From Peribacillus butanolivorans (lineage in GTDB: Bacteria > Bacillota > Bacilli > Bacillales > DSM-1321): a DNA stretch of 64,000 nucleotides. Below the pieces are notes generated by a model. The model saw only the letters and a program-made list of their open reading frames with translations. It made no database searches and had not been told where the DNA came from. The position numbers and the translations under genes are program-made. Below, one piece after another: positions 35,531 to 44,862 of the stretch; position 1 is the stretch's first letter; each line of letters starts with the position of its first letter. The stretch spans positions 4,380,803 through 4,444,802 of the forward strand of contig NZ_LGYA01000001.1 in assembly GCF_001273755.1 (NCBI RefSeq), in the 5' to 3' direction.

Positions 35531-35543
35531 TACAATCTCTCCC

Positions 35544-35574
35544 TTGACTATATGGTAACCATATACCTTAGGCT
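35544..35574 (+). promoter_or_regulatory. MerR/BltR-type promoter with 19-base spacer
   Basis: -35 TTGACT (35544-35549), then 19 bases, then a poor -10 TAGGCT (35569-35574). A palindrome TATATGGT-A-ACCATATA (35549-35565) fills the spacer, as at promoters activated by BmrR and BltR. Confidence 0.72.
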
Positions 35575-35634
35575 ATTAGTATATCATGTTAACAAAACGG
35601 CTAAACATGAGGAAAATGAGGAAGGATTAATATT

Positions 35635-36084
35635 ATGACCATCACTATTAATGAAGTCACGAACGAAAATGTAAATGATATTTTAAAGTTGGGAATAAAC
35701 ACAAAGCAAAAATCGTTTATTGAAACGACAGAACAATGTTTAGAAGAAGCCATGGAGTGTAAATATTATAAGCCAGTGGGACTTTATTCAGACAATAGCT
35801 TGGTCGGTTTTGCTATGTATGGATTTTTTCCCGAGGAAGGGGAAAATGGAAGAGTGTGGTTAGATCGTTTTTTAATTGATGCTAGATATCAAGGTCTTGG
35901 GCTTGGAAGTATCATGTTAAAAGCTTTAATACAACGATTAACTAAAGAATATAATTGTAATGAAATCTATTTAAGTGTAGTTGAAGATAATCAAGCTGCA
36001 CTTCACTTGTATAAGAAATTCAACTTTACATTCAATGGTGAATTAGATATTAACAAAGAAAAGATCATGGTTAAAAAAGTATAA
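35635..36084 (+). CDS. bltD: Spermine/spermidine N-acetyltransferase, BltD-like
   Basis: 149 residues, GNAT fold. MTITINEVTNENVNDILKLG, ECKYYKPVGLYSDNSLVGFA, RVWLDRFLIDARYQGLGLGS (acetyl-CoA loop) and the ending FNGELDINKEKIMVKKV follow Bacillus subtilis BltD closely. BltD acetylates polyamines, which the Blt pump then exports. Here bltD lies directly after the BltR-type promoter, and no blt transporter gene lies between them or elsewhere in the window. GAGGAAGG ribosome binding site. Confidence 0.85.
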   Translation: MTITINEVTNENVNDILKLGINTKQKSFIETTEQCLEEAMECKYYKPVGLYSDNSLVGFAMYGFFPEEGENGRVWLDRFLIDARYQGLGLGSIMLKALIQRLTKEYNCNEIYLSVVEDNQAALHLYKKFNFTFNGELDINKEKIMVKKV

Positions 36085-36119
36085 TACATCAGAATGGTAT
36101 AAATAGATATATATGTAAC

Positions 36120-36145
36120 ATGCCACCTAATTGGTGGCATTCTAT
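36120..36145 (+). terminator. Terminator of bltD
   Basis: ATGCCACC/GGTGGCAT stem with a 5-base loop, followed by a weak TCTATCTT. Confidence 0.6.
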
Positions 36146-36175
36146 CTTGATAAACGCAATGGACAACAACTTGTT

Positions 36176-36319
36176 TTATTGATCAAGAATTTCATGCAAA
36201 TAATCACCATGTCCTCTAACCAATTCTACTTCGCCCAACATAGATACCCAAAAGAATCGGAACGTTAAACCAGACTCTGCCCCACCACCTGTGGGATAGT
36301 GATTAAAGAAAGAATTCAT
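36176..36319 (-). CDS. Short hypothetical protein or gene remnant
   Basis: 47 codons: MNSFFNHYPTGGGAESGLTF, then RFFWVSMLGEVELVRGHGDY and LHEILDQ. It reads like genuine protein but has only a weak ribosome binding site (GCTGAGATAAGT). It could be the tail of a larger lost gene. Family not recognised. Confidence 0.35.
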   Translation of the reverse strand: MNSFFNHYPTGGGAESGLTFRFFWVSMLGEVELVRGHGDYLHEILDQ

Positions 36320-36389
36320 ACTTATCTCAGCAAGTATGCTTGGCACTAACTAAGTTATGAGGTATTTTAAAATTGAAGTCTCCACATAT

Positions 36390-37589
36390 TCACCCCTGTA
36401 CTTTATCTTCAGTAGCAAACTTATAATGATAACAAGTATGATACAACTCTTCTAATTCTTGTTTAGTTGGGACCCTCGGGTTATTAGCAGGGCTCCCGCT
36501 ATCTATGGCGTCTCTTGCCATTTTACTGACTGAGAGATTAAATTTCTCCTCTTCTATTCCCCATCCTTCGAGATTAGGAATGTTCAGCTTTTGGCAAAGT
36601 GCCTTAACAGATTCTACCGCAACCAAAGCTGCCCTTTCTATAGAAAGGTTTTTATATTCAGTTTTAAAAATTCTCCCCAAATCCGCCAACCGCTCCATAC
36701 AGGCTTCCTTGCTGAATTCCAATACCGCTGGCAATAGCATGGCATTCGAGTATCCATGAGGTACATGGAACAAAGCTCCAATTGGTCTCGACATTCCATG
36801 AACCAAACAAACGGAAGAATTCGAGAATGCTATCCCTGCTTGAAGGGCTCCTAATGACATCTTTTCACGGGCATCTATGTTATCCCCATCATCGTAAGCG
36901 TTTTCAATATTCTCCACAATCAATCTCATCGCGGACAGAGCCATTGTGTCTGTCATTGGGTGAGACCGTTTTGATAAATAGGCCTCAACCGCATGACTTA
37001 ATGCATCCACACCCGTCGCAGCTGTTATATGTGGTGGAGAAGAAACTGTCAGCAACGGATCGACAATGGCGACTAAAGGCATAAAATTCGGCTGTTTAAT
37101 CATCATCTTCACATCATCATCGGTGTTAGTAATAACAGTAGCATCCGTCGCTTCTGAACCCGTTCCAGCAGTTGTTGGAATAGCAATGTGCGGTATTGCC
37201 GCTTTGTCCGCTATTTTTCTTCCACCCATATATTCTCCAATATATCCACCATTCGTGGCAAGGACAGCAATTGCTTTCCCAGTATCAATACAGCTTCCTC
37301 CACCAAGGGAAATGATTAGATCACATGACTCCTTTTCAAAAAGTTCTAATGATTCTTCCACATATTGGTCTGTTGGTTCTGAATCAACTCCAAGATAAAC
37401 TGCACTTGCTACTCCGTTGTCATGAAGATACTGACAACATTGATTGACGCAACCGAGTCGGCTCATTACCTTATCACTTATAATGAGTGCTTTCTTCCCA
37501 CATAATGCCGCTTCCGCTCCCACTTTCTCAAAAGATTGCCGGCCATATATAATAGTCTGTGGCATTCTGAAAAATTCAAATCCCTTCAC
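36390..37589 (-). CDS. Iron-containing alcohol dehydrogenase
   Basis: 399 residues, the usual length for group III (Fe) dehydrogenases. NAD site ISLGGGSCIDTGKAIAV, PTTAGTGSEATDATVI, and metal ligands in DALSHAVEAY (Asp, His), LVHGMSRPIGALFHVPHGYS (two His). It oxidises or reduces an alcohol/aldehyde such as 1,3-propanediol, lactaldehyde or butanol; the substrate is unknown. Stands alone. Confidence 0.9.
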   Translation of the reverse strand: MKGFEFFRMPQTIIYGRQSFEKVGAEAALCGKKALIISDKVMSRLGCVNQCCQYLHDNGVASAVYLGVDSEPTDQYVEESLELFEKESCDLIISLGGGSCIDTGKAIAVLATNGGYIGEYMGGRKIADKAAIPHIAIPTTAGTGSEATDATVITNTDDDVKMMIKQPNFMPLVAIVDPLLTVSSPPHITAATGVDALSHAVEAYLSKRSHPMTDTMALSAMRLIVENIENAYDDGDNIDAREKMSLGALQAGIAFSNSSVCLVHGMSRPIGALFHVPHGYSNAMLLPAVLEFSKEACMERLADLGRIFKTEYKNLSIERAALVAVESVKALCQKLNIPNLEGWGIEEEKFNLSVSKMARDAIDSGSPANNPRVPTKQELEELYHTCYHYKFATEDKVQG

Positions 37590-37964
37590 TTGATAATCCC
37601 CCTTTTGTTTTCATACAAATAAATAAAGCAAAAACCAATACCCCACATCCTTATTGAAAAGTACTGAAGAGAGTTCTAGTATCCCTGCAGAAAACATACA
37701 GAGCCTTGCATCCGAAATGCTTGACCCTGGAAGATATCATTCTCCATTACCTTAAAGTAAAAGAAAATGAAAAGGCAGCTGACATAACAGATTTATAAAA
37801 CTACCAATGTACTAATTGATTCTGCTTCTTTGTTTTTTATTTAGATAATACCCGTTTTTTATCCTGATTATTATCTATAAATATCATCTGATTAACTCTT
37901 GAATACATATGCATCTCTGCTAGTGAATACAATGTAATAAATCTTTTTCACTAGGGGCGAAGAT
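37590..37964. other. Intergenic, divergent promoter region
   Basis: Between the divergent dehydrogenase and amine oxidase genes. A short plus-strand open stretch (SEESSSIPAENIQSLASEML, about 37667-37726) looks like gene debris. No clear promoter picked out. Confidence 0.4.
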
Positions 37965-39428
37965 ATGCCTAATAATCAGTTAACGACTCAACAAATGATT
38001 AGCATTATTAAAAATGGTCTTAAAAAGTCGCAAGTTCCCAAGAATATTACTATTGTGGGCGCAGGACTAGCAGGACTGGTTGCATCTTCTCTATTGAAGG
38101 AGGCAGGGCACAACGTCACCATCCTTGAAGCAAACAACAGGGTGGGCGGACGCACCTATACAATACACTCTCCCTTTAGCAATGGGCTTTATTTAAACCT
38201 AGGTCCAATGCGTATTCCTGAAGGTCATTTTTTGACATTAGAGTATATTAAAAAATTTGGACTAACCGTAAACCAGTTTATTAACCGAACTCCAATGGAT
38301 ATTCTTTATCTCAATGGTATTAAAACACGTCTTAACATCTTTGAACGGTCTCCTGGTATTCTCAACTTTCCCGTTGCCCCGAATGAAAGAGGTAAAAGCG
38401 CAGAGATGCTGGTGAATTTAGCTACACAGCCAATTCTCGATTTTATTAAACAAGATCCAAAGAGAAATTGGGATCTCGTAGAAAAAGAATTTAAAAACTA
38501 CTCACTAGGTACTTTCTTAAACACTTACCATTATCAATATGCTACGACTTTTTCAGATGGCGCGGTCGATATGATAGGTTTACTCCTTGACTACGAAGCA
38601 TATATGGGGATGTCATTTGTTGAAGTTTTACGAGAAGCGGCGTCCTTCGGAGCAAATCGTTTCTATGAGATAACCGGTGGTATGGATCTGCTTCCAAGGG
38701 CATTTCTGCCGCAATTAAAAGATGTCATTATGTTCTATCAAAGGATGACTAAAATTGTTCAACATAACAACCGTGTAACCATCCATTCCACTCATCAGCA
38801 CACCTTAGAGCATTCCACTATAACTGGTGATCTTGCCATCATAACTATCCCCTTTTCACTGTTACGATTTGTGGAAGTTGAACCATACCATTCTTTTTCC
38901 TATTATAAACGGAGAGCGATTCGTGAGCTCAACTATATGGAAGCTACCAAAATCGGAATCGAGTTTAAAAGCAGATTTTGGGAAAGGCATCATCAATATG
39001 GTGGTAAATCCATAACTGACCTTCCGATTCGATTCACTTATTACCCAAGTCAGGGGATTGGTACAAAAGGACCTGCTGTGGTTTTGGCAAGTTATACATG
39101 GGCGGATGAAGCTTTAACATGGAACGGTTTATCAAAGAAAGATCGCATTCAATATGCTTTAAAGAACTTAGCTGAAATTTACGGTAACCAAGTCTATTCT
39201 GAGTTTGTTTCAGGAACTTCCTTTAGTTGGGTAGATAATGAATATTCTTGCGGAGCTTTCACTGCCTTTGAACCGGGTCAGGAAACCGAGCTTTATCCTT
39301 ATATCTCTATACCTGAAGGAAGAGTGCACTTTGCCGGTGAACATACTACACTTACCCACGGTTGGATGCAAGGGGCGATTGAATCTGGAATACAAGTAGC
39401 ATATGAAGTAAATGATTTGCCAAAATAA
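37965..39428 (+). CDS. Flavin monoamine oxidase family protein (L-amino-acid oxidase-like)
   Basis: 487 residues. FAD-binding dinucleotide motif [20 protein letters not shown] then [19 protein letters not shown] (GGmRIP-like substrate-site strand); C-terminal FAD motif [20 protein letters not shown]. Resembles YobN and L-amino-acid oxidases of Bacillus, which deaminate amino acids or amines with H2O2 release. No signal peptide. Stand-alone gene; the hairpin at 39758 is 330 bases away. Confidence 0.88.
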   Translation: MPNNQLTTQQMISIIKNGLKKSQVPKNITIVGAGLAGLVASSLLKEAGHNVTILEANNRVGGRTYTIHSPFSNGLYLNLGPMRIPEGHFLTLEYIKKFGLTVNQFINRTPMDILYLNGIKTRLNIFERSPGILNFPVAPNERGKSAEMLVNLATQPILDFIKQDPKRNWDLVEKEFKNYSLGTFLNTYHYQYATTFSDGAVDMIGLLLDYEAYMGMSFVEVLREAASFGANRFYEITGGMDLLPRAFLPQLKDVIMFYQRMTKIVQHNNRVTIHSTHQHTLEHSTITGDLAIITIPFSLLRFVEVEPYHSFSYYKRRAIRELNYMEATKIGIEFKSRFWERHHQYGGKSITDLPIRFTYYPSQGIGTKGPAVVLASYTWADEALTWNGLSKKDRIQYALKNLAEIYGNQVYSEFVSGTSFSWVDNEYSCGAFTAFEPGQETELYPYISIPEGRVHFAGEHTTLTHGWMQGAIESGIQVAYEVNDLPK

Positions 39429-39757
39429 AACAGAAAAAAAGGTAAAATCAGCTGTTTACATAGGGACTTCTCATGTTTCCTAAAAAATTTCATAGAGTCC
39501 TAAGTTTATTACCATTTAGGACATTGAATATAGATGTATTTAAGACTATTATTGGAGTAAACGAACAAAAAGTCAATAACTTCCAAACAACAAACTATCT
39601 AAAAAATGGATATTAAGTAAAAGTATTGTCGCCCCAGTATTACCACATGTGTCATGGAGGTTCCCCCCCATGTCTTAGAGAATAATCCAGGGCGAGGTTT
39701 CCCCCGAATACGATTAAACCTTCTTATCCTCTATGGATGTGAAAAATGAAAAGATTA
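39429..39757. other. Intergenic, no gene seen
   Basis: Nothing recognisable. It includes GGTTCCCCCCCATG-like simple sequence near 39658-39672. Confidence 0.4.
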
Positions 39758-39798
39758 AAAGAAGATGTTTAGACTAAGAATGTCTAAACATCTTCTTT
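39758..39798 (+). terminator. Long hairpin, probable terminator
   Basis: Perfect 17-base arms AAAGAAGATGTTTAGAC/GTCTAAACATCTTCTTT with a 7-base loop. Confidence 0.7.
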
Positions 39799-39890
39799 AC
39801 ATAGGACCTAATGATCTATTCAAAATGTTAGTAGCAATTTATTTAAAGTTTGTAAAAGTGTCCTTTTATGATGCTATAAATAAAATGGTT

Positions 39891-40190
39891 CTAGGGGCGT
39901 ACCGGGTACTCCACAATGAACTCTTTGAATAATACTGACATATACTCTAACTTCCTCATATATTGCATTACATTTTCATGGTAAGTTTGCATAAACCAAC
40001 TATCCGAACGAATGCAGAAATATCCTTTGATCCATATGATATAAGGCATAACTTTTTCCTCATCGGTTTTCAGTCTTCCAGGATTTTTCACTCGTTTCTT
40101 TTAGAGCCATTTTCGAAAACACTTTCTATTACATCCAACTCTTTTAAGCTTTTTGGAGTATTTCCATCCCAACAATATACACGCAAAAAA
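39891..40190 (-). pseudogene. Unrecognised gene remnant, frameshifted
   Basis: One frame reads FFLRVYCWDGNTPKSLKELD and VIESVFENGSKRNE, then another continues KNPGRLKTDEEKVMPYIIWI, KGYFCIRSDSWFMQTYHENV and MQYMRKLEYMSVLFKEFIVE. Together they look like one protein of about 100 residues broken near 40100. No start codon was identified; the 5-prime part runs into the terminator hairpin at 40183-40215. Confidence 0.4.
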
Positions 40191-40215
40191 AACTCATTCA
40201 ATATAAAATGAGTTT
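40183..40215 (-). terminator. Terminator of the 40399-40599 gene
   Basis: AAACTCATT/AATGAGTTT stem. On the minus strand it ends in eight T. Confidence 0.75.
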
Positions 40216-40398
40216 GAAAATAAAAACGCATTATGGATGTTTAAGCTTCAGGTTGCGTGATTAACTCAGGAATTACATAGTTGAAATGCTGCAAAAGGAA
40301 ATGATGAGTGAATTAATTATTCAATATACTTGACCCTCTACTATCTTTTAATGTTCAATTATTTATTCGCATGATCCAGTTAATAAGGACCTCTGGAT

Positions 40399-40599
40399 TC
40401 AGATGATATTACCTTTGAAAAAAAAATTTATCAATGGATTCTTTTTCTTATCTGTTATCCTTAACTCATTCATTATTATTTGATCCTCATGATCGGCTAT
40501 CCATTTCCTTAGTGCATCTTTATCCTGGCATTGAGTTAAATACGTCTGTCCACCTTTACCTGTAGCGTTAACAACATATCTATTAAACGTCTTCTCCAT
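40399..40599 (-). CDS. Small conserved hypothetical protein
   Basis: 66 residues: MEKTFNRYVVNATGKGGQTY, LTQCQDKDALRKWIADHEDQ, IIMNELRITDKKKNPLINFF. Soluble, mixed alpha/beta, compact, with good coding character. A weak AAGGCGGG precedes the ATG. The terminator 185 bases downstream supports a single-gene unit. Function unknown. Confidence 0.6.
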   Translation of the reverse strand: MEKTFNRYVVNATGKGGQTYLTQCQDKDALRKWIADHEDQIIMNELRITDKKKNPLINFFFKGNII

Positions 40600-40924
40600 A
40601 CTTGCCCGCCTTTTTTATATAATGTATTAAAATTTCAAAATTCGAATGCAATGAAATTTGAGCTTTTCTGTATCTAATTCCAAAAGGAAATACCATATAT
40701 ATATTAGAAACATAGATTCGCAATGACATACGCTTCAAGAAATGATGTATAAAATTACTGGTGTCATTTTTCAAATTTATCGAACCTATCATAATGTCCC
40801 AACTAATTTTTGTCAATAAGTTTTTAATATGTAAATAAAACGTAAATTTTCTGTTTTGTTCTAGCAATATTTTTTTACAATTTAGGGGTTTACAACTAGT
40901 AAATGATGGGAGTAGAATACGTTT
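40600..40924. other. Intergenic, no convincing gene
   Basis: A minus-strand frame at 40583-40867 exists but has a composition typical of AT-rich noncoding DNA and no ribosome binding site. The promoter for the riboswitch transcript should be near 40860-40920. Confidence 0.4.
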
Positions 40925-41090
40925 ATCAATTTAATACATTTCGGCCTAAACTCAAGGAAATTGAGTACGGAGGACCCAATCATTTGGGGTTAATTCTGCC
41001 ATGCAGAAGGGATGAGATCAGCTCTTTTCCTACCCGTCAGCTAACTTCGTCGGCTAAAGCGAAGGAGGTCATAAGACCGCCGATTTCAGG
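40925..41090 (+). ncRNA. c-di-AMP riboswitch (ydaO/yuaA leader)
   Basis: Conserved blocks of the class occur in order: GGAGGACCCAAT (40969-40980), TTTGGGGTTAATTCTGCC (40983-41000), TACCCGTCAGCTAAC and TTCGTCGGCTAAAGCGAAGG (41031-41065). These match the ydaO consensus (GGgGAnCCAA, GGGGUGAAUC, CUACCCGnCAGCUAACCUCGUAGGCG). The class senses cyclic di-AMP and shuts off potassium transport genes in Bacillus. Here it precedes ktrB-ktrA, the expected target. Confidence 0.85.
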
Positions 41091-41152
41091 GGCTATTTTG
41101 TTAGCTTTTTTGTGGCAAAATAGCAGCCAGATGTTTACGTAGGTCTTTTTAT
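41074..41152 (+). terminator. Expression-platform terminator of the riboswitch
   Basis: AAGACC (from 41073) can pair with GGTCTT (41142-41147), which is followed by TTT; an inner stem GCTATTTTG/CAAAATAGC lies between. The competing GGTC at 41067-41070 next to the aptamer could act as the switch strand. Confidence 0.55.
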
Positions 41153-41421
41153 TATGCATTAAAAAGGGATTTTCCAAAGAGAATTTCCTAAGCTCGACTC
41201 AATTAGGGATTAAGGATAATAAATACCTTTATCACACATAAAGAGGCTTGTGCCAAATGGCTTCATGTACAGGAAAAGTAACTTGGTCCATTGGTTGTAC
41301 GAATAGAATGAAATACAAGCGAAATACTAACCCTACCACTGGATAACGATTTCCTGATGGAAACATCAGAGAGGTATATTTCGTTTTGTTATTATTGTAG
41401 CTTACTAATTTACAGGTAAGG
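41153..41421 (+). other. Long leader between riboswitch and ktrB
   Basis: 270 bases separate the terminator from the ktrB start. A minus-strand frame (41232-41429) ends PMDQVTFPVHEAIWHKPLYV but has no start support and is not called. Nothing else seen. Confidence 0.4.
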
Positions 41422-42768
41422 ATGATCATTTTGATAAAAGCAAAAGATTTGTTAGATCCGCCAAAAATTCTTGTACTTGGCTTTGCCTTCCTGATACTTG
41501 TTGGAGCCTATTTATTAACCCTGCCGATTTCCACTGAAAATGGGAATGGTCTTTCTTTTCTAAATGCTTTATTTACCTCAACCTCTGCTACATGTGTAAC
41601 AGGACTTGTCGTAGTGGATACGGGAACCACTTTTACTAAATTTGGAGAGCTAGTCATTTTATCACTCATTCAAATAGGCGGGTTGGGGTTTATGTCATTT
41701 GCGACGTTTTTCTTTTTCCTATTAGGCAAAAGGATTTCTTTAAAAGGCAGGTTACTCTTGCAGGAGTCCTTAAATAATCTATCCATGGCAGGTGTAGTCA
41801 AGTTAGTAAAACGGCTTTTAATTTTCACGGCCATCATTGAAGGCATGGGTGCCCTTATCTTATCGATTCGCTTTTCTTTTGACATGCCAATCGGCAAAGC
41901 AATCTATTACGGGGTTTTTCATTCCATATCGAACTTCAATAATGCCGGCTTTGATTTAATGGGAGAATTCAGGAGTTTGACTCCTTATGTATCAGATCCT
42001 TTCGTAACCCTTACAGTCGCTTCCCTGATCACATTAGGCGGAATAGGATTTATCGTGATGAATGAAATTTACGAATACCGTGTTACATATCGTTTGTCTG
42101 TACATACGAAGGTTGTACTGATGGCTAGCTTAATCCTTACAATTGGAGGGGCCATTTTAATCTTTATATTTGAATTTGGAAATGCCAAAACATTGCAGCC
42201 TTTATCTTTCATGGGGAAAACGTTGGCTTCTTTGTTTCAATCCGTTACTCCGAGGACAGCAGGTTCTAATACATTGAATATCCCTGATTTAACACAACCC
42301 ACATTGCTGCTTATCATTTTCTTGATGTTTGTTGGGGCTTCACCGGGATCGACTGGCGGCGGGATTAAAACCACCACATTAGCCACGCTGATTGGAACGG
42401 TTTGGTCACAGATTAAAGGAAAAGAAGATGTGGTATTGTTTCGGTACCGCATTGTGAATGAAACGATATTTAAAGCATTATCCGTTACTTTCATAGGGTT
42501 ATTTATCGTTTCAACCATCACCATTCTGCTGACTATTACAGAAACCGGAAGTGATTTCTTGACGGTTTTATTTGAAGCCACTTCAGCATTTGCTACCGTG
42601 GGTCTCTCAATGGGATTAACCCCTGAATTATCCCCCATTGGTCGGATGCTCATAATTTTCACAATGTTTGCGGGCCGGGTTGGACCTTTGACTTTTGCTT
42701 TTGCTATCGCAATGAGACGTAAACCAGATCCATTCCGCCGTCCAAAAGGCAAAATCATGATTGGTTAA
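41422..42768 (+). CDS. ktrB: Ktr potassium uptake system, membrane subunit
   Basis: 448 residues, four membrane-pore-membrane repeats of the Trk/Ktr/HKT superfamily. Selectivity-filter Gly are seen in FTSTSATCVTGLVVVDT, FHSISNFNNAGFDLMGE, FQSVTPRTAGSNTL and FEATSAFATVGLSMGLT; the gating loop region GASPGSTGGGIKTTTLATLI is typical. Sodium-dependent K+ uptake across the membrane, regulated by the cytosolic KtrA ring. ATG at 41422 directly behind AGGTAAGG; a TTG at 41431 is an alternative. Followed by ktrA after 23 bases and preceded by a c-di-AMP riboswitch. It could equally be named KtrD. Confidence 0.92.
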   Translation: MIILIKAKDLLDPPKILVLGFAFLILVGAYLLTLPISTENGNGLSFLNALFTSTSATCVTGLVVVDTGTTFTKFGELVILSLIQIGGLGFMSFATFFFFLLGKRISLKGRLLLQESLNNLSMAGVVKLVKRLLIFTAIIEGMGALILSIRFSFDMPIGKAIYYGVFHSISNFNNAGFDLMGEFRSLTPYVSDPFVTLTVASLITLGGIGFIVMNEIYEYRVTYRLSVHTKVVLMASLILTIGGAILIFIFEFGNAKTLQPLSFMGKTLASLFQSVTPRTAGSNTLNIPDLTQPTLLLIIFLMFVGASPGSTGGGIKTTTLATLIGTVWSQIKGKEDVVLFRYRIVNETIFKALSVTFIGLFIVSTITILLTITETGSDFLTVLFEATSAFATVGLSMGLTPELSPIGRMLIIFTMFAGRVGPLTFAFAIAMRRKPDPFRRPKGKIMIG

Positions 42769-42791
42769 TCATTAATGAGGGAGTGTTAAAG

Positions 42792-43448
42792 ATGGGAAAA
42801 CGACAATATGCCGTTATCGGTTTAGGAAGATTCGGAACGAGTGTAGCTCATAGATTATATACAGCCGGACAAGAAGTCTTGGGTATTGATGTAAGCGAGG
42901 AAAGAGTCGAGAATGCAGAATTAAGTGTAACTCATGCAGTTATGGCTGATACTACCGAAGAAGAGGCACTAAAATCCATTGGTATCCGTAATTTTGATTG
43001 TGTCATCGTAGCCATCGGAAATGATATGCAGTCAAGCATTTTAACTACATTGCTTTTAAAGGAACTAGGAGTGAAAAAGGTAATAGCAAAAGCTCTAAAT
43101 AAACATCACGGTCAAGTGCTCGCTAAAGTTGGTGCTGACTGGGTTATCTACCCTGAAAGAGATATGGGTGAACGGGTCGCTAATCAACTCCTATCACCCA
43201 ACATGCTGAACTATATAGAACTCTCAAAAGAATACAATATCGAGGAAATCATTATACCCATAAGCATGACAGGAAAAAGTCTCAGAGAGCTTGATTTACG
43301 TGCGAAATATAATATCAGTGTAATTGCCATCGTGAGTAATGGAGAAATTATCATAGCTCCGTCACCTGATCAGAATATCCTTGAAAAAGATATGCTTTTA
43401 GTGGTTGGTAATAAAGAAGATCTAGCCGTGTTTGCAAATATTGAATAA
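42792..43448 (+). CDS. ktrA: Ktr potassium uptake system, regulatory RCK subunit
   Basis: 218 residues from the ATG at 42792 behind GAGGGAG; a GTG at 42783 lies in the binding site. RCK_N domain: QYAVIGLGRFGTSVAHRLYT (Rossmann GxGxxG), VLGIDVSEERVENA; RCK_C from about residue 135 (YNIEEIIIPISMTGKSLREL). Forms an octameric ring that binds ATP/ADP and, in the RCK_C part, c-di-AMP, gating the membrane subunit. So c-di-AMP may control this system both at RNA and protein level. Confidence 0.92.
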   Translation: MGKRQYAVIGLGRFGTSVAHRLYTAGQEVLGIDVSEERVENAELSVTHAVMADTTEEEALKSIGIRNFDCVIVAIGNDMQSSILTTLLLKELGVKKVIAKALNKHHGQVLAKVGADWVIYPERDMGERVANQLLSPNMLNYIELSKEYNIEEIIIPISMTGKSLRELDLRAKYNISVIAIVSNGEIIIAPSPDQNILEKDMLLVVGNKEDLAVFANIE

Positions 43449-43599
43449 CCTAGGTCCCTAATCAAGGAGCAGGATACCCTCTCATCGGTTCCGGCTTTCG
43501 CTGGACGAGATGACCTAAAAAAGATTGGGCTTATCGGCCAATTAAGAATGACTCATCGTATGACTTCGTGTCATATATATCAATCCCTATAAAATCTAA

Positions 43600-43664
43600 A
43601 CAGTCAGCATCCGAAAAGAGAAACACTATTTTCGCAGTATCTGGATGAGTAACTGACTGTTTTA
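43600..43664 (+). terminator. Probable terminator after ktrA
   Basis: CAGTCAG...CTGACTG outer stem with inner pairs (ATCC/GGAT), followed by TTTTACTG. Long loop, moderate support. Confidence 0.5.
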
Positions 43665-43676
43665 CTGATTTATCAT

Positions 43677-43964
43677 TCAATCTGAAAGAGTAAAAAAGCT
43701 CATGATCTGGACTTTTATCACAGTATCTCCTGCTAATTCAATTCCGATGATCGGAAGGTCGTTACCAAAATCTAACATTATATCATTATTTTTTGGGAGC
43801 TCATCCGTATTTGAAATTTTGTACTTATATGGTTCAGCCAAGTAAATATAGCCTATTTCTGCTTCATTATCATATGTTACTTGTTTATCCAATGGTCCAC
43901 CGTCCAATCTATTTTTCTCTTCTACATGAAAACCAAATCTCCTTAATACTTCCTTACCATTCAC
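43677..43964 (-). CDS. DUF2283-like protein
   Basis: 95 residues. VTYDNEAEIGYIYLAEPYKY and MLDFGNDLPIIGIELAGDTV match the DUF2283 pattern (YDxEADxLYI ... DxDxxGxIxGIEIL). The N-terminal 25 residues (MNGKEVLRRFGFHVEEKNRL) are extra. Soluble; function unknown. Confidence 0.6.
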   Translation of the reverse strand: MNGKEVLRRFGFHVEEKNRLDGGPLDKQVTYDNEAEIGYIYLAEPYKYKISNTDELPKNNDIMLDFGNDLPIIGIELAGDTVIKVQIMSFFTLSD

Positions 43965-44028
43965 GTAAGAATTCCCCCAGTTAAACCATTTTTAGCTTTA
44001 TGGCCTTGTGTCCCAGCCTGTAGATAGT

Positions 44029-44862
44029 TTATTCATTTGTATTAATCGCTTGGGCCAGAGTGGATTTTATCGTTACTTTATCAAAAGGCAGTTGATGTTG
44101 CACAGCAGTAATAGCTATGTCTGGACGAAGTCCCGAAAGAGTTGTATCAACCCCAATTAGATGCAAGGATTCAATCAATTTTGACAGTTGTTGAGCAGAT
44201 ACACTGTCGATTGCATGAACACCTGATAAGTCTATAAAAAGCCTAGTAACATTTTTTTCTGCACATTTTTGTAACGTGTTTTCAAGCAAGAACATCCCTC
44301 TCATTGTGTCAATATCACCAATAAGGGGAAGTAACGCGGTGTTATCGTTTAGTGATATGACAGGAGAGCCTAATTCATTAATCGTATCCTGTTGAGCTTT
44401 CATTATTTCATTAGAATATCTATTGTTAGCTTCAGTAAACCTCTCTAGAACTTCACTGAACACTTTGATAACAATCCGATACCATGAATTTATTTCCTTT
44501 TGCGAGTATTGACCTTCATTTAATGATACAAATTGCTCAATAAAATCTAGATATTGCTCCTGCGTTCGAAAAAATTCTCTTAATATAAAATAGATGGGTG
44601 TTTCTAAATGCTGCCCATCCTGTGCGATTTCTTCAATCCACTCATCAAAATGCCTAAAGAATTCTGATTCCTCTTTTATAAACACCTGAAAAAAATGCAA
44701 GTGAAAATCGTTATTTTGTAGCTTTAGTTTTTTAATTACTTCGGGATTAGCTGAGCTATAAACGCCTATCTCATCATTTTTATTTAATGTTTCGTACCAT
44801 TCCTCTGTCAATTGTGCTGCTTTGTCTAATAGAAATGAATGTAATTTTTGGTTTCTATGCAT
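44029..44862 (-). CDS. RsbR-family stressosome protein (STAS domain)
   Basis: 277 residues from the ATG at 44862 behind GGTGGAG. The N-terminal half (1-150) is an RsbR-type globin-like helical sensor domain; residues about 155-275 are a STAS domain (DTMRGMFLLENTLQKCAEKN, RLFIDLSGVHAIDSVSAQQL, LSGLRPDIAITAVQHQ). The phosphorylated Thr of RsbRA (DT.. and TGI) appear here as Ser (IDSVSAQQL, LSGLR). Such orphan paralogs join RsbS in the stressosome and feed signals to sigma B. No rsbS, rsbT or sigB nearby. Confidence 0.85.
   Translation of the reverse strand: MHRNQKLHSFLLDKAAQLTEEWYETLNKNDEIGVYSSANPEVIKKLKLQNNDFHLHFFQVFIKEESEFFRHFDEWIEEIAQDGQHLETPIYFILREFFRTQEQYLDFIEQFVSLNEGQYSQKEINSWYRIVIKVFSEVLERFTEANNRYSNEIMKAQQDTINELGSPVISLNDNTALLPLIGDIDTMRGMFLLENTLQKCAEKNVTRLFIDLSGVHAIDSVSAQQLSKLIESLHLIGVDTTLSGLRPDIAITAVQHQLPFDKVTIKSTLAQAINTNE

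Noticed and set aside
40583..40867. 94-codon minus-strand frame upstream of the c-di-AMP riboswitch
   Set aside because: Composition follows AT-rich noncoding DNA, no ribosome binding site, overlaps the start of the gene at 40599.
41232..41429. 65-codon minus-strand frame between riboswitch and ktrB
   Set aside because: Its tail (PMDQVTFPVHEAIWHKPLYV) looks protein-like, but it has no start signal and lies antisense in the ktr leader; kept only as a note.
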